This document shows, piece after piece, positions 8,041 through 15,929 of a stretch of DNA of 64,000 bases. The position numbers were made by a program, and so were the translations under genes. The notes beneath the pieces were generated by a model. It was not told the DNA's origin. It saw only the letters and a list, made by a program, of their open reading frames with translations, and made no database searches. Position 1 is the first letter of the stretch; each line of letters opens with the position of its first letter. Origin of the DNA: SYFY01 sp031385325 (GTDB lineage Bacteria; Pseudomonadota; Gammaproteobacteria; Pseudomonadales; Azotimanducaceae); NCBI GenBank assembly GCA_031385325.1, contig JANNBJ010000168.1, positions 62,001 through 126,000 on the forward strand, in the 5' to 3' direction.

Positions 8041-9296
8041 ACGAACTCCGCCAGCTTTTTCGGCACCAGGATGTTCTTGAGTCGAACGTAACGAGGCAAT
8101 CCGTTTCTGTAGGTCGGGTAGTCCTCGCCGGCAATCAGCGGTGAAAGATATCGTTTTGCGGCGGCCGTGATACCGAAGCCATCCTTGGTAATGAAGTTCT
8201 TCGGCAGCTTTCTCTCAACGTTGGCCACCTTGTCGAGCTTTGCTTCACCGATGCTCCACCTGTAGGGCGAGTCACTCTTGCGAACGATGGTAGGCATCAC
8301 GGCATTCTTGCCCGCAAGCGCAAATTCGACGGCAGCGGCGCCAACTGCGTAGGCTTGATCAACATCTGTCTTTGATGCGATATGGCGCGCAGCTCGTTGC
8401 AGATAATCCGCCACCGCCCAGTGATATTTGTAGCCCAGTCGTTCCTTGATCATGGCGGCAATGGTCGGCGCGACGCCACCAAGCTGGACGTGTCCGAATG
8501 CGTCGGTGTTACCCGCATCGGCAAGGAATCGACCATCGGCGTAGTGAGCGCCTTCGCTGACAACGATCACGCAGTAACCGATCCGCTCAACCGTCGACTT
8601 CACCTTGGCGAGGAACGCCACTTCATCAAAAGCCACTTCCGGCAACACGATCACGTGCGGGGCATCATCCGGCTCTTCCTGAGCAAGTCCGGCGGCCGCC
8701 GCGATCCAGCCGGCATGTCGTCCCATCACTTCGAGCACGAAGACCTTGGTCGATGTCTCACACATGGAGGCGACATCGAGTGCTGCCTCACGCGTTGAGA
8801 TCGCGACATACTTGGCGACCGATCCGAATCCTGGGCAGGTATCCGTAAACGGCAGATCGTTGTCCACCGTCTTCGGCACGCCAATGCAGGTCACCGGATA
8901 GCCCAATCGTTTGCCGAGTTGTGACACCTTGTTGGCCGTGTCCTGTGAATCCCCACCGCCGTTGTAGAAAAAGTAGCCGATGTCGTGGGCTTTGAAGACT
9001 TCGATGAGGCGTTCGTATTCACGCTGATTCTGTTCGAACGATTTCAGCTTGTACCGACAGGAGCCAAACGCCCCGCTCGGCGTCATGCGCAAACCGGCAA
9101 TGGCTGCGCTGGTCTCCTTGCTGGTATCGATCAGTTCCTCACGCAGCGCGCCAAGAATTCCATTGCGGCCTGCGAGCAGCTTGCCGATCTGGTCGCGGTG
9201 TTTGCGTGCGGTTTCGATCACGCCGCAGGCCGATGCGTTGATCACGGCAGTGACACCACCGGATTGCGCGTAAAAAGCGTTTCGTTTACTGGCCAT
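8037..9296 (-). CDS. pfp: Pyrophosphate-dependent 6-phosphofructokinase
   Basis: Interconverts fructose 6-phosphate and fructose 1,6-bisphosphate using PPi rather than ATP. 419 residues. The phosphoryl-donor site reads NGGGDSQDT with Asp116, and the catalytic loop reads PKTVDND (141-147); Asp in the first and Lys in the second are the established marks of PPi dependence (ATP enzymes have GGDGS and PGTIDND). MGRHAGW supplies the sugar-phosphate site. It is the first gene of a two-gene unit with the globin. Together with the adjacent H+-pyrophosphatase it points to PPi-based carbon metabolism. Confidence 0.94.
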   Translation of the reverse strand: MASKRNAFYAQSGGVTAVINASACGVIETARKHRDQIGKLLAGRNGILGALREELIDTSKETSAAIAGLRMTPSGAFGSCRYKLKSFEQNQREYERLIEVFKAHDIGYFFYNGGGDSQDTANKVSQLGKRLGYPVTCIGVPKTVDNDLPFTDTCPGFGSVAKYVAISTREAALDVASMCETSTKVFVLEVMGRHAGWIAAAAGLAQEEPDDAPHVIVLPEVAFDEVAFLAKVKSTVERIGYCVIVVSEGAHYADGRFLADAGNTDAFGHVQLGGVAPTIAAMIKERLGYKYHWAVADYLQRAARHIASKTDVDQAYAVGAAAVEFALAGKNAVMPTIVRKSDSPYRWSIGEAKLDKVANVERKLPKNFITKDGFGITAAAKRYLSPLIAGEDYPTYRNGLPRYVRLKNILVPKKLAEFV

Positions 9297-9332
9297 GTAC
9301 TTATCTGTCCCTGTGCTGGTTGGCTCTTTTCA

Positions 9333-9468
9333 GGTTGCTGAAAAAGCCCTTCCTGGTCTTTTTCAGCAGTCGCGGTCTTTGACCGCTCGCGTCAAATCCA
9401 GCTCTTTCGAGCTGAATTTGCGGGCCGGCCATCCTTGGCCGGCGCAACATCTCGATTTTTCAGCGACC
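9333..9468. repeat. MITE-like or REP-like intergenic element
   Basis: A 136-base non-coding block bounded by inverted ends GGTTGCTGAAAAA (9333-9345) and TTTTTCAGCGACC (9456-9468), identical apart from one base. A third, inverted copy of the end sequence (CTTTTTCAGCAG) lies inside at about 9358-9369. Two more hairpins are present: AGCTCTTTCGAGCT (9400-9413) and GCCGGCCA-TCCT-TGGCCGGC (9424-9443). It carries no open frame and fills most of the gap between the PPi-PFK start and the next gene. I call it MITE-like because of the terminal inverted repeats; no target-site duplication is evident. Confidence 0.65.
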
Positions 9469-9583
9469 AGTCATGGCGATGCGGTATCGCCTTCTGATTG
9501 CATCGAACATTCTCCGTGAAGGTGCCGATCTGTGCGAGAATTTCGACGCTTTTTTACGGTGTTCTCCCCGGAAAACGGATCAC

Positions 9584-10084
9584 ATGCTGACAGTCATCAC
9601 ATTTTTCTGGCGCCTCTGTACGCTGCGTGCACATCCAGGACAGGTACCAACGGCCGGATGGTTCATCGCCATGACTGCAGCAGCCAACCTCAGCGTGGGT
9701 ATCCTGCTGTCGATGCAGTGGTCACCTGATTCAACGCCGCTGCGACTGGCGACCTCGATCGTCTCGCAGCAAGCTGCCCTCGCAAGCCTGGTCTGGACTG
9801 CTCTTTACCTGCGGAGCATGGACCGGCGTTTTGCTGCCACCATCACGGCGATGTTTGGGTGTGACCTCTTGCTGACGGGACTGCTCGGCGCCCTGTCACC
9901 CCTTGTGCTTGGCGTTTCTGTTGGCGTCCAGCAATCACTCTTTCTCATGTTCTTTATCTGGTCCCTGGCCATCGTCGGACACATCCTGCATCAAGCGCTG
10001 GAAATCCGTTTCGTGCCGGGTGTGGCGATCGCCTTTGCCGTGACCTTGTTCAGCTCCGCCGTCGGCAGCGCGGTGCTCGAATGA
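9584..10084 (+). CDS. Hypothetical multi-pass membrane protein
   Basis: 166 residues from the ATG at 9584, nearly all hydrophobic, with about four predicted membrane helices (for example GWFIAMTAAANLSVGILL and LFLMFFIWSLAIVGHILHQA). An upstream ATG at 9473 in the same frame would add a polar 37-residue extension that begins just after the repeat element, so I prefer 9584. Its last four bases overlap the mpl start (ATGA), which suggests co-translation with mpl. I recognise no family and assign no function. Confidence 0.7.
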   Translation: MLTVITFFWRLCTLRAHPGQVPTAGWFIAMTAAANLSVGILLSMQWSPDSTPLRLATSIVSQQAALASLVWTALYLRSMDRRFAATITAMFGCDLLLTGLLGALSPLVLGVSVGVQQSLFLMFFIWSLAIVGHILHQALEIRFVPGVAIAFAVTLFSSAVGSAVLE

Positions 10085-11493
10085 GCCTCGGTCGCATCTA
10101 TATCCTCGGCATCGGTGGCACGCTGATGGGGAGTATTGCGCAACTGGCCAAGGCCGCTGGTTACGAGGTAACAGGCAGCGACAAAAAACTCTACCCGCCG
10201 ATGAGTGATCAACTGCGCGAGGCCGAGATCGCAGTTTATGAGGGGTTCGATCCGGCTCAGCTTGAACCGAGGCCGGATCTCGTCATCGTCGGCAACGCCG
10301 GGTTGCCACGTGGACACCCGGGTGTTGAGTACATTCTCGAATCCGGCCTGCCTTATACCTCGGGCGCTGCGTGGCTTGGTGAGACGCTGCTGCGTGATCG
10401 ATTTGTGCTCGCCGTGTCAGGCACGCATGGCAAGAGCACCACCACTGCGATGCTTGCGTGGATACTCAAATACGCAGGCATGGATCCGGGATTCCTGATT
10501 GGTGGTGTGCCCGTCAATTTCGGTCAATCGGCTGCGCTGGGCAGCACACCATTCTTTGTAGTGGAGGCCGATGAATACGACACCTCCTACTTTGACCGGC
10601 GCTCCAAGTTCCTGCACTACCGGCCTCGCACGCTGGTCATCAACAACCTGGAGCATGATCACGCCGACATCTTTCCCGATCTCGACGCCATTCAGGCGCA
10701 GTTTCACCTGCTGCTGCGGACGGTGCCGGCTTCTGGCCTCGTGATCGCGCCAACCGCTGACCCGAATGTTGATGACGTGCTCAAACGAGGATGCTGGACA
10801 CAAGTACTTCGCTTCGGCAGTGGCCGAATCAAACATCCGCACGAACGGGACAACGGGGAGCGCATTCACGCCCGCGACGCAGCGCCCGATTGCAGCACGT
10901 TCACGGTCTGCATCAACGATGTTCCGCTGGGAACTGTCACCTGGTCTTTGCTTGGTGTTCACAACGTCAACAATGCACTGGCTGCCATCGCAGCGGCACG
11001 ACATGCAGGTGTTGCACCCAACGTGAGCATTGAGGCGCTCGGCTTGTTCAAGGGTGTGAAACGACGGATGGAACTCATCCACGAAGATGATCGCACCCGT
11101 GTTTATGACGACTTCGCGCATCACCCAACGGCCATTCGTACTACCCTGCAAGGACTGCGTCGCGCCGTGGGCAGCGATGAGATCATCGCTGTCATCGAAC
11201 CCCGGACGCATACCATGTCACTGGGCACACTGCGTCATGATCTGATTACCTGCTGCTCACCTGCGGACTCGGCAATCTGGTATCGAGGCGAAAACATCAA
11301 ATGGGATCTGGCTTCTCTGGTGGATGAATGTGTCGTGCCATCGCGCCTCTTCGATGATCTCGATGAGTTGATCGACCATCTGGCCAAACCCGCCAAGACC
11401 CGACGCCATATCGTCATCATGTCGAATGGTGCATTCGGTGACATTTATCGGCGCCTGCCGGCGCGTTTGCTGACTCGTCAACAAGGCCAATGA
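10081..11493 (+). CDS. mpl: UDP-N-acetylmuramate:L-Ala-gamma-D-Glu-meso-DAP ligase
   Basis: Cytoplasmic peptidoglycan-recycling enzyme that attaches recovered murein tripeptide to UDP-MurNAc with ATP. 470 residues. The N-terminal UDP-binding stretch is IYILGIGGTLMG, the P-loop is GTHGKSTTT (114-122), and EADEYDTSYFDRRSKF is the Mpl-specific block that separates it from MurC. It starts inside the stop of the upstream membrane gene (ATGA) and is followed after 18 bases by the cyclase gene. Confidence 0.96.
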   Translation: MSLGRIYILGIGGTLMGSIAQLAKAAGYEVTGSDKKLYPPMSDQLREAEIAVYEGFDPAQLEPRPDLVIVGNAGLPRGHPGVEYILESGLPYTSGAAWLGETLLRDRFVLAVSGTHGKSTTTAMLAWILKYAGMDPGFLIGGVPVNFGQSAALGSTPFFVVEADEYDTSYFDRRSKFLHYRPRTLVINNLEHDHADIFPDLDAIQAQFHLLLRTVPASGLVIAPTADPNVDDVLKRGCWTQVLRFGSGRIKHPHERDNGERIHARDAAPDCSTFTVCINDVPLGTVTWSLLGVHNVNNALAAIAAARHAGVAPNVSIEALGLFKGVKRRMELIHEDDRTRVYDDFAHHPTAIRTTLQGLRRAVGSDEIIAVIEPRTHTMSLGTLRHDLITCCSPADSAIWYRGENIKWDLASLVDECVVPSRLFDDLDELIDHLAKPAKTRRHIVIMSNGAFGDIYRRLPARLLTRQQGQ

Positions 11494-11511
11494 AACACCC
11501 AAGGAGAACAC

Positions 11512-12453
11512 ATGAACCCAGGAATGTCGGCATGCATATTGGCGTTCGTTGCGCTGTCATGCAGCTTCGCTACGGTTGCGGAAGACTGGTACCCCTCGCG
11601 ATACGGTGCTGGTGACACGCTCGGGGCGCTGAACAACCAGTCACCGGAAAAGTTGATCGAAGCGGCGAAACTCGTCACGCGGGGCAAGACCTACCGGCTC
11701 GGGGTCGAGACCGGACCCAAGTCACCAGCCTATCCACCCCGTTCTTTTTCGCTGACGGTGTTGCAACTGTCTGATGGAACCGGCACTCCACTGGGTAGCA
11801 ATCAGGCGACCGGCAACGATGATCTGCTGCATTTCTGGATGGGCATCGGCAGTCAGCTCGATGGGCTTGGCCATATGGGCATCAACCACATGTACTACAA
11901 CGGCAACCATGCCAGGGATTTTGTGGCCAGCACCGGACTGAAAAAGCTCGCCACGCACAACCTCCCACCGATTGCGACTCGCGGTGTGCTGCTGGATCTG
12001 GCGCGACATATGGGTGTCGATATTGTACCTGCGGGCACTGCCGTCAATCAGGCGGAAATCGAAGCCATCGCCAAGGCGCAGGGTGTCAACATCACCAAGG
12101 GAGACGTGGTGCTGTTTCACACAGGCTGGCTGAATGTCATGGATGTGGACTCTGCAAAATTCATGGCCGGAGAACCCGGTCTGGGTGTTGGTGGTGCGAA
12201 ATATCTGGCCGGACTTGGTGTTGTGGCCGTGGGATCGGATACCTGGGCGGTGGAAGTGCTGCCGTCGGAGGACGTTACCCAGGCATTTCCGGTTCACCCA
12301 GAGCTGCTGGCCAAGAACGGCGTCTACATCCTCGAGAACATGGACACACGAGAACTGGCCCGGGACAAGGTTAGCGAATTCCTCTTTGTACTCGGTGTGC
12401 CGCGTTTTGTTGGCGCGGTGCAAGCCGTCATCAATCCGGTGGCCATTCGCTGA
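11512..12453 (+). CDS. Exported cyclase-family (kynurenine-formamidase-like) hydrolase
   Basis: 313 residues with an N-terminal signal peptide (hydrophobic core ACILAFVALSCSF, likely cleavage after TVA), so periplasmic. The body has the cyclase-family fold signature GSQLDGLGHMG in the place where the family's metal-binding HxGTHxD-type motif lies, and later GDVVLFHTGW. The substrate is not predictable; relatives hydrolyse cyclic or N-formyl amides. AAGGAGA precedes the ATG. Its stop overlaps the start of the downstream kinase (TGATG), so the two are co-translated. Confidence 0.8.
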   Translation: MNPGMSACILAFVALSCSFATVAEDWYPSRYGAGDTLGALNNQSPEKLIEAAKLVTRGKTYRLGVETGPKSPAYPPRSFSLTVLQLSDGTGTPLGSNQATGNDDLLHFWMGIGSQLDGLGHMGINHMYYNGNHARDFVASTGLKKLATHNLPPIATRGVLLDLARHMGVDIVPAGTAVNQAEIEAIAKAQGVNITKGDVVLFHTGWLNVMDVDSAKFMAGEPGLGVGGAKYLAGLGVVAVGSDTWAVEVLPSEDVTQAFPVHPELLAKNGVYILENMDTRELARDKVSEFLFVLGVPRFVGAVQAVINPVAIR

Positions 12454-13460
12454 TGGGGGACATTCCGGACCTGTTGCCTGACAACCTGCCAGCCATCAAT
12501 TCCCTTTGCCACAAGCTCGGTTGGCTGCTGCCTGACGAGACCATTCTTGGGCTCACTCATGCGGGCGAAGGCAACATGAACCGGACGCTCAGAGCCGAAA
12601 CAGGCTCGCGCACGTTTATCCTAAAACAATCCGTGCCTTACGTGGCCAAGTACCCACAGATTGCTGCGCCGGAAGAACGGATCGTGCTGGAAGACAGTTT
12701 TTATCAGGCCATCGAAGCCGATGGCCCGCTTCGCATGCGCATGCCAGGTCGCCTGGGTTTTTCTCCTGAATCACGATTGTTGATGCTCGAGGACGTCGGC
12801 CGCGGTGCAGACATGCTGAGCGTCTATGCCAACACCGGTGGTGATGCGGCGGACCGTGGTGTGTACACCGCGCTCATCTACTGGCTGTGGCGATTGCACA
12901 GCCTGCGTAACTTTGATGCCACGCGCTTCACCAACGACGTGATGCGCAGGTTAAACCACGCCCACATCTTTGTGATTCCCCTGCAGATCAACAACGGGGC
13001 TGCCATCGATCCGGCACTGGCGGAAATCGCGCAACGATTTCAGAACGATTCGCAATTGATCAACATCGCTTCCGTGCTGGGTGACATCTATCTCGGCAAC
13101 ACCCCACATGCTTCCCAGCCTTGCCTTTTGCATGGTGATTTCTACCCTGGAAGCTGGCTGCGCAACGCCCGACTTGGGGTGATGATCATCGATCCGGAGT
13201 TCGCCTTCTGTGGTCCACCTGAATTCGACGTGGGTGTACTGGTTGCACATCTGACGTTTGCGGGTTTTGCGCAACAGGACATCATGGGCATCCTTCGATC
13301 CTATGTAACCCCGCCGGGATTTGAGTACAGCCTGGCCATTCGTTTCGCTGCGATAGAGATTATTCGCCGCTTGCTGGGCGTGGCTCAATTGCCACTTCAG
13401 GCAACGCCCGAACAAAAACAAAGCTGGCTCGAGACCGCCCGCATGATGATCAACTCGTGA
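12453..13460 (+). CDS. 5-methylthioribose-kinase-like phosphotransferase
   Basis: 335 residues of the aminoglycoside-phosphotransferase/choline-kinase superfamily. Several blocks fit S-methyl-5-thioribose kinase better than antibiotic kinases: GEGNMNRTLRA near the start, KQSVPYVAKYP, the catalytic loop HGDFYPGSW (His227, Asp229) and the Mg-binding DPEFAFCGPPEFDVG from Asp247. It therefore probably phosphorylates C1 of a pentose or deoxy-pentose. The neighbouring nucleoside hydrolase, whose GTG start overlaps this stop (GTGA), would produce such a free sugar. The exact substrate is inferred, not shown. Confidence 0.72.
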   Translation: MGDIPDLLPDNLPAINSLCHKLGWLLPDETILGLTHAGEGNMNRTLRAETGSRTFILKQSVPYVAKYPQIAAPEERIVLEDSFYQAIEADGPLRMRMPGRLGFSPESRLLMLEDVGRGADMLSVYANTGGDAADRGVYTALIYWLWRLHSLRNFDATRFTNDVMRRLNHAHIFVIPLQINNGAAIDPALAEIAQRFQNDSQLINIASVLGDIYLGNTPHASQPCLLHGDFYPGSWLRNARLGVMIIDPEFAFCGPPEFDVGVLVAHLTFAGFAQQDIMGILRSYVTPPGFEYSLAIRFAAIEIIRRLLGVAQLPLQATPEQKQSWLETARMMINS

Positions 13461-14362
13461 ACCCGCCGATTCCCCTCATCATCGATACCGATGTCGCGCT
13501 GGGCGTGCACCATGAAGGACGCCCACGTGACATCGATGATGGCTTTGCGATCGCGGAAGCACTGAACTCACCGCTTCTGGATCTGCGTCTGGTCAGCACC
13601 GTGTTTGGCAACGCGCCACAAGATGCCGTGTTTCAAGTAGCCAACGAAATCATTGCCTTGAAAGGCGCTGCCGTACCGGTACTGCGCGGCGCATCGACAC
13701 CCATGTCAAAAGATGAATCGACCAACGATGCGGTTGAGGGCATCGCCAGACTGCTCAGGCGTGAGCCCTGCGCCATCGCAGCGATCGGCCCGCTGACCAA
13801 TATGGGGCTGCTGGCACGCCATCATCCGGATGCATTTAGCAGGATCACCCAGCTCATCATCGTCGCCGGCCGGTCCCAGGGTGCACGTTTTTATATCGGC
13901 GACGCAGGTCCTGTGCAGGATTTCAATTTCGAAAACGATGTTGCAGCCGCGCAGTTGATGCTGGCCTGCGCAGCAACGGGCACGCGTGTTGTGCTGGCTG
14001 GATTCGAGCTGACCAGCAAGGTTTGTGTCACTGAAGAAGATCTGGAGGTGATCGCTCGACGTGGGACGGATGTGGCGAACTACTTCCATGACCGATCGTT
14101 GGCCTGGTGTCGCTACTGGACCAGGACTTTTCCACAGGACCGTGGGTTTCACCCGTGGGATTCTGCGGCGATCGCCTGGCTCAAGCATCCGGAGTACTTC
14201 GTCGCCGAGGCGAGAGGATGGCGTGTCACACCAAGACCACGTGGCTCCGCCTGGCTCGAGTGCGACTCAGGCTTTGACGGACAAACAGTTGAGTATTGCA
14301 CTGGCTTCGCGCCGGACGGCGCGGCTGCATTCATCAAGGATGTCGTCGACAGCGTGTATTGA
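13457..14362 (+). CDS. Nucleoside hydrolase (IUNH family)
   Basis: Hydrolyses the N-glycosidic bond of a nucleoside to base and ribose-type sugar. 301 residues, no signal peptide. The Ca2+-binding Asp cluster is present but split: DTD at 10-12 and DIDDG at 25-29, separated by a Gly/His/Arg-rich insert instead of the usual DTDPGxDD. FNFENDVAAAQ and FHPWDSAA supply the other ribose- and metal-binding positions. It starts with GTG overlapping the kinase stop, so the products are probably made together. Substrate preference (purine, pyrimidine or 5'-modified nucleoside) cannot be read from sequence. Confidence 0.85.
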   Translation: MNPPIPLIIDTDVALGVHHEGRPRDIDDGFAIAEALNSPLLDLRLVSTVFGNAPQDAVFQVANEIIALKGAAVPVLRGASTPMSKDESTNDAVEGIARLLRREPCAIAAIGPLTNMGLLARHHPDAFSRITQLIIVAGRSQGARFYIGDAGPVQDFNFENDVAAAQLMLACAATGTRVVLAGFELTSKVCVTEEDLEVIARRGTDVANYFHDRSLAWCRYWTRTFPQDRGFHPWDSAAIAWLKHPEYFVAEARGWRVTPRPRGSAWLECDSGFDGQTVEYCTGFAPDGAAAFIKDVVDSVY

Positions 14363-14412
14363 GTAGATCAGCGACCTCCTCCCATCAACACTTTTTCAAC
14401 CGGGGAAGACCC

Positions 14413-15195
14413 ATGGCACTGCTCACCGGCAAACGCATCATCATCACAGGCGCGGCCAGTGGCATCGGCCGTGCGACCTCAATACTCGCCGCCGAGGAAG
14501 GCGCCCATGTCATCGCAGTCGACCTGAGTGATGACGTCCATCAGACCGTCTCAGCGATTACGGCCACGGGCGGATCGGCGTTTGCTGAAGTTGCCGACGC
14601 AAGCCAGGAAGGAGACGTGCGCCGGTTTGTGATGGCATGCACAGATCGATGGGGTGGCATTGACGGAATCTACGCCAACGCCGGAGTTCGAGGTGCTGGC
14701 AAGCCGCTCACCGAACTTACCGTTGAAGACTGGCAACGTACCCTGGCCGTGAATACCATCGGCGTATTTCTGGCTGTGAAACACACGGTGCCTCACTTTG
14801 TCGCACAAGGCAGCGGGTCCATTGTGTGCACCGCAAGTGTTGCGGCTCTGCGAGCCAACGCTGGTGGAGTGGACTACAGCGCCTCGAAGGCAGGAGTCGT
14901 GAGTATCGTGCAGACCAGCGCATATCAACTCTATGGAACCGGCATACGGATCAATGCCATCTGTCCCGGACTCATCGAAACCGGCATGACCAAGCCCGCC
15001 TTTGATCGTGCGCGAACCCGTGGAACAGAAAGCCGGATTGGCCAGATCAATCCCACCAAACGTCATGGCAACCCCATCGAGATCGCGCAGATGGCGTGTT
15101 TCCTGTTGAGCGATCGCGCATCCTACGTCAACGGTCAGGCCATCCCGGTTGATGGCGGGCTGTCCGCATCACACCCATGGGTCTTCCCACGTTGA
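14413..15195 (+). CDS. SDR-family NAD(P)-dependent oxidoreductase
   Basis: 260 residues of a classical short-chain dehydrogenase: TGAASGIG cofactor loop near the N-terminus, YANAG in place of NNAG, catalytic Ser in CTASVAAL, YSASK with catalytic Tyr and Lys, and the C-terminal GQAIPVDGG. The acidic residue after beta-2 (AVDLSD) suggests NAD+ preference. The ATG at 14413 has GGGGAAG upstream; the frame extends further 5' into the preceding gene without support. It follows the nucleoside hydrolase by 50 bases. Confidence 0.9.
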   Translation: MALLTGKRIIITGAASGIGRATSILAAEEGAHVIAVDLSDDVHQTVSAITATGGSAFAEVADASQEGDVRRFVMACTDRWGGIDGIYANAGVRGAGKPLTELTVEDWQRTLAVNTIGVFLAVKHTVPHFVAQGSGSIVCTASVAALRANAGGVDYSASKAGVVSIVQTSAYQLYGTGIRINAICPGLIETGMTKPAFDRARTRGTESRIGQINPTKRHGNPIEIAQMACFLLSDRASYVNGQAIPVDGGLSASHPWVFPR

Positions 15196-15920
15196 ACCGT
15201 CACCTGTTCTGCATCGCACTTTGTTTGATCTGGTTGACCGGTTGCGCCAATACGCCGCCAACCACGGCTTCGAGCACTTCCACGAAAGATGTCGCCGACG
15301 AAGTGGAAGGCGATGAGACTCCCCTCCAGGAAGAACAACTCATCGGCGAGGCGCCGGGCGGCTGGGTCCAGATTGGCGGGACCGTCACCGACACACTGAA
15401 AATGGCCTCCTTCATTCCGCAGCCATCGTCCGCTCGCGCCGAGGTCAGCTCAGGCAAATCGGGTGAAAAAAGCGAAGCGCCCGAAGCTACCGAAGGCTGG
15501 ACTGAAAAAATCACCTTCGAGCGTTTGTTGGGAACTCCGGTTGCAGATCCGCTCGAGTACCTCGACGAACTGAAGAAGGACACCAGCGCAGCCTGCAAAG
15601 AGGGCGCCTTCTATCCCATCGCGTCAGGGTTGGAGAACGGTTATCCAAGCGCCGTGGCGTTGATCGTCTGTCCAAAGCAGGCGGTGACCAATACCGGCCA
15701 ACTGACGATGATCAAGGTCATTCAAGGCAACATCGCCTTCTATACGATTACCCGCTCGATTCGGACCGCACCGTTTCCGCCTGACGAGAAAGGCAAACCT
15801 GTCGATCCGCCCGTCGAGAAGGAAACCATCGGCGGCTTCAGCGTTTATCTGAAAGCCATCTCGGTGTGCGATCCGGGTCGACCCGAACATCCATGCCCTG
15901 CCGTCCAGATCGCAAATTGA
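15177..15920 (+). CDS. Putative lipoprotein of unknown function
   Basis: 247 residues from the ATG at 15177, overlapping the SDR by 19 bases; a TTG at 15192 that overlaps the SDR stop gives a tidier signal peptide. Hydrophobic core IALCLIWL is followed by the lipobox LTGC, then a Thr/Ser/Glu-rich linker and a globular C-terminal half containing paired cysteines (ACKEGAFYP, IVCPK, VCDPGRPEHPCPA). It is probably envelope-anchored. No family is recognised. It ends the plus-strand run and converges on the acyl-CoA dehydrogenase gene with 9 bases between. Confidence 0.72.
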   Translation: MGLPTLNRHLFCIALCLIWLTGCANTPPTTASSTSTKDVADEVEGDETPLQEEQLIGEAPGGWVQIGGTVTDTLKMASFIPQPSSARAEVSSGKSGEKSEAPEATEGWTEKITFERLLGTPVADPLEYLDELKKDTSAACKEGAFYPIASGLENGYPSAVALIVCPKQAVTNTGQLTMIKVIQGNIAFYTITRSIRTAPFPPDEKGKPVDPPVEKETIGGFSVYLKAISVCDPGRPEHPCPAVQIAN

Positions 15921-15929
15921 AGCGCTGAC

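Noticed and set aside
12453..13460. Aminoglycoside-resistance kinase
   Set aside because: The motifs and neighbours fit a methylthioribose-type sugar kinase; the superfamily name alone does not imply resistance.
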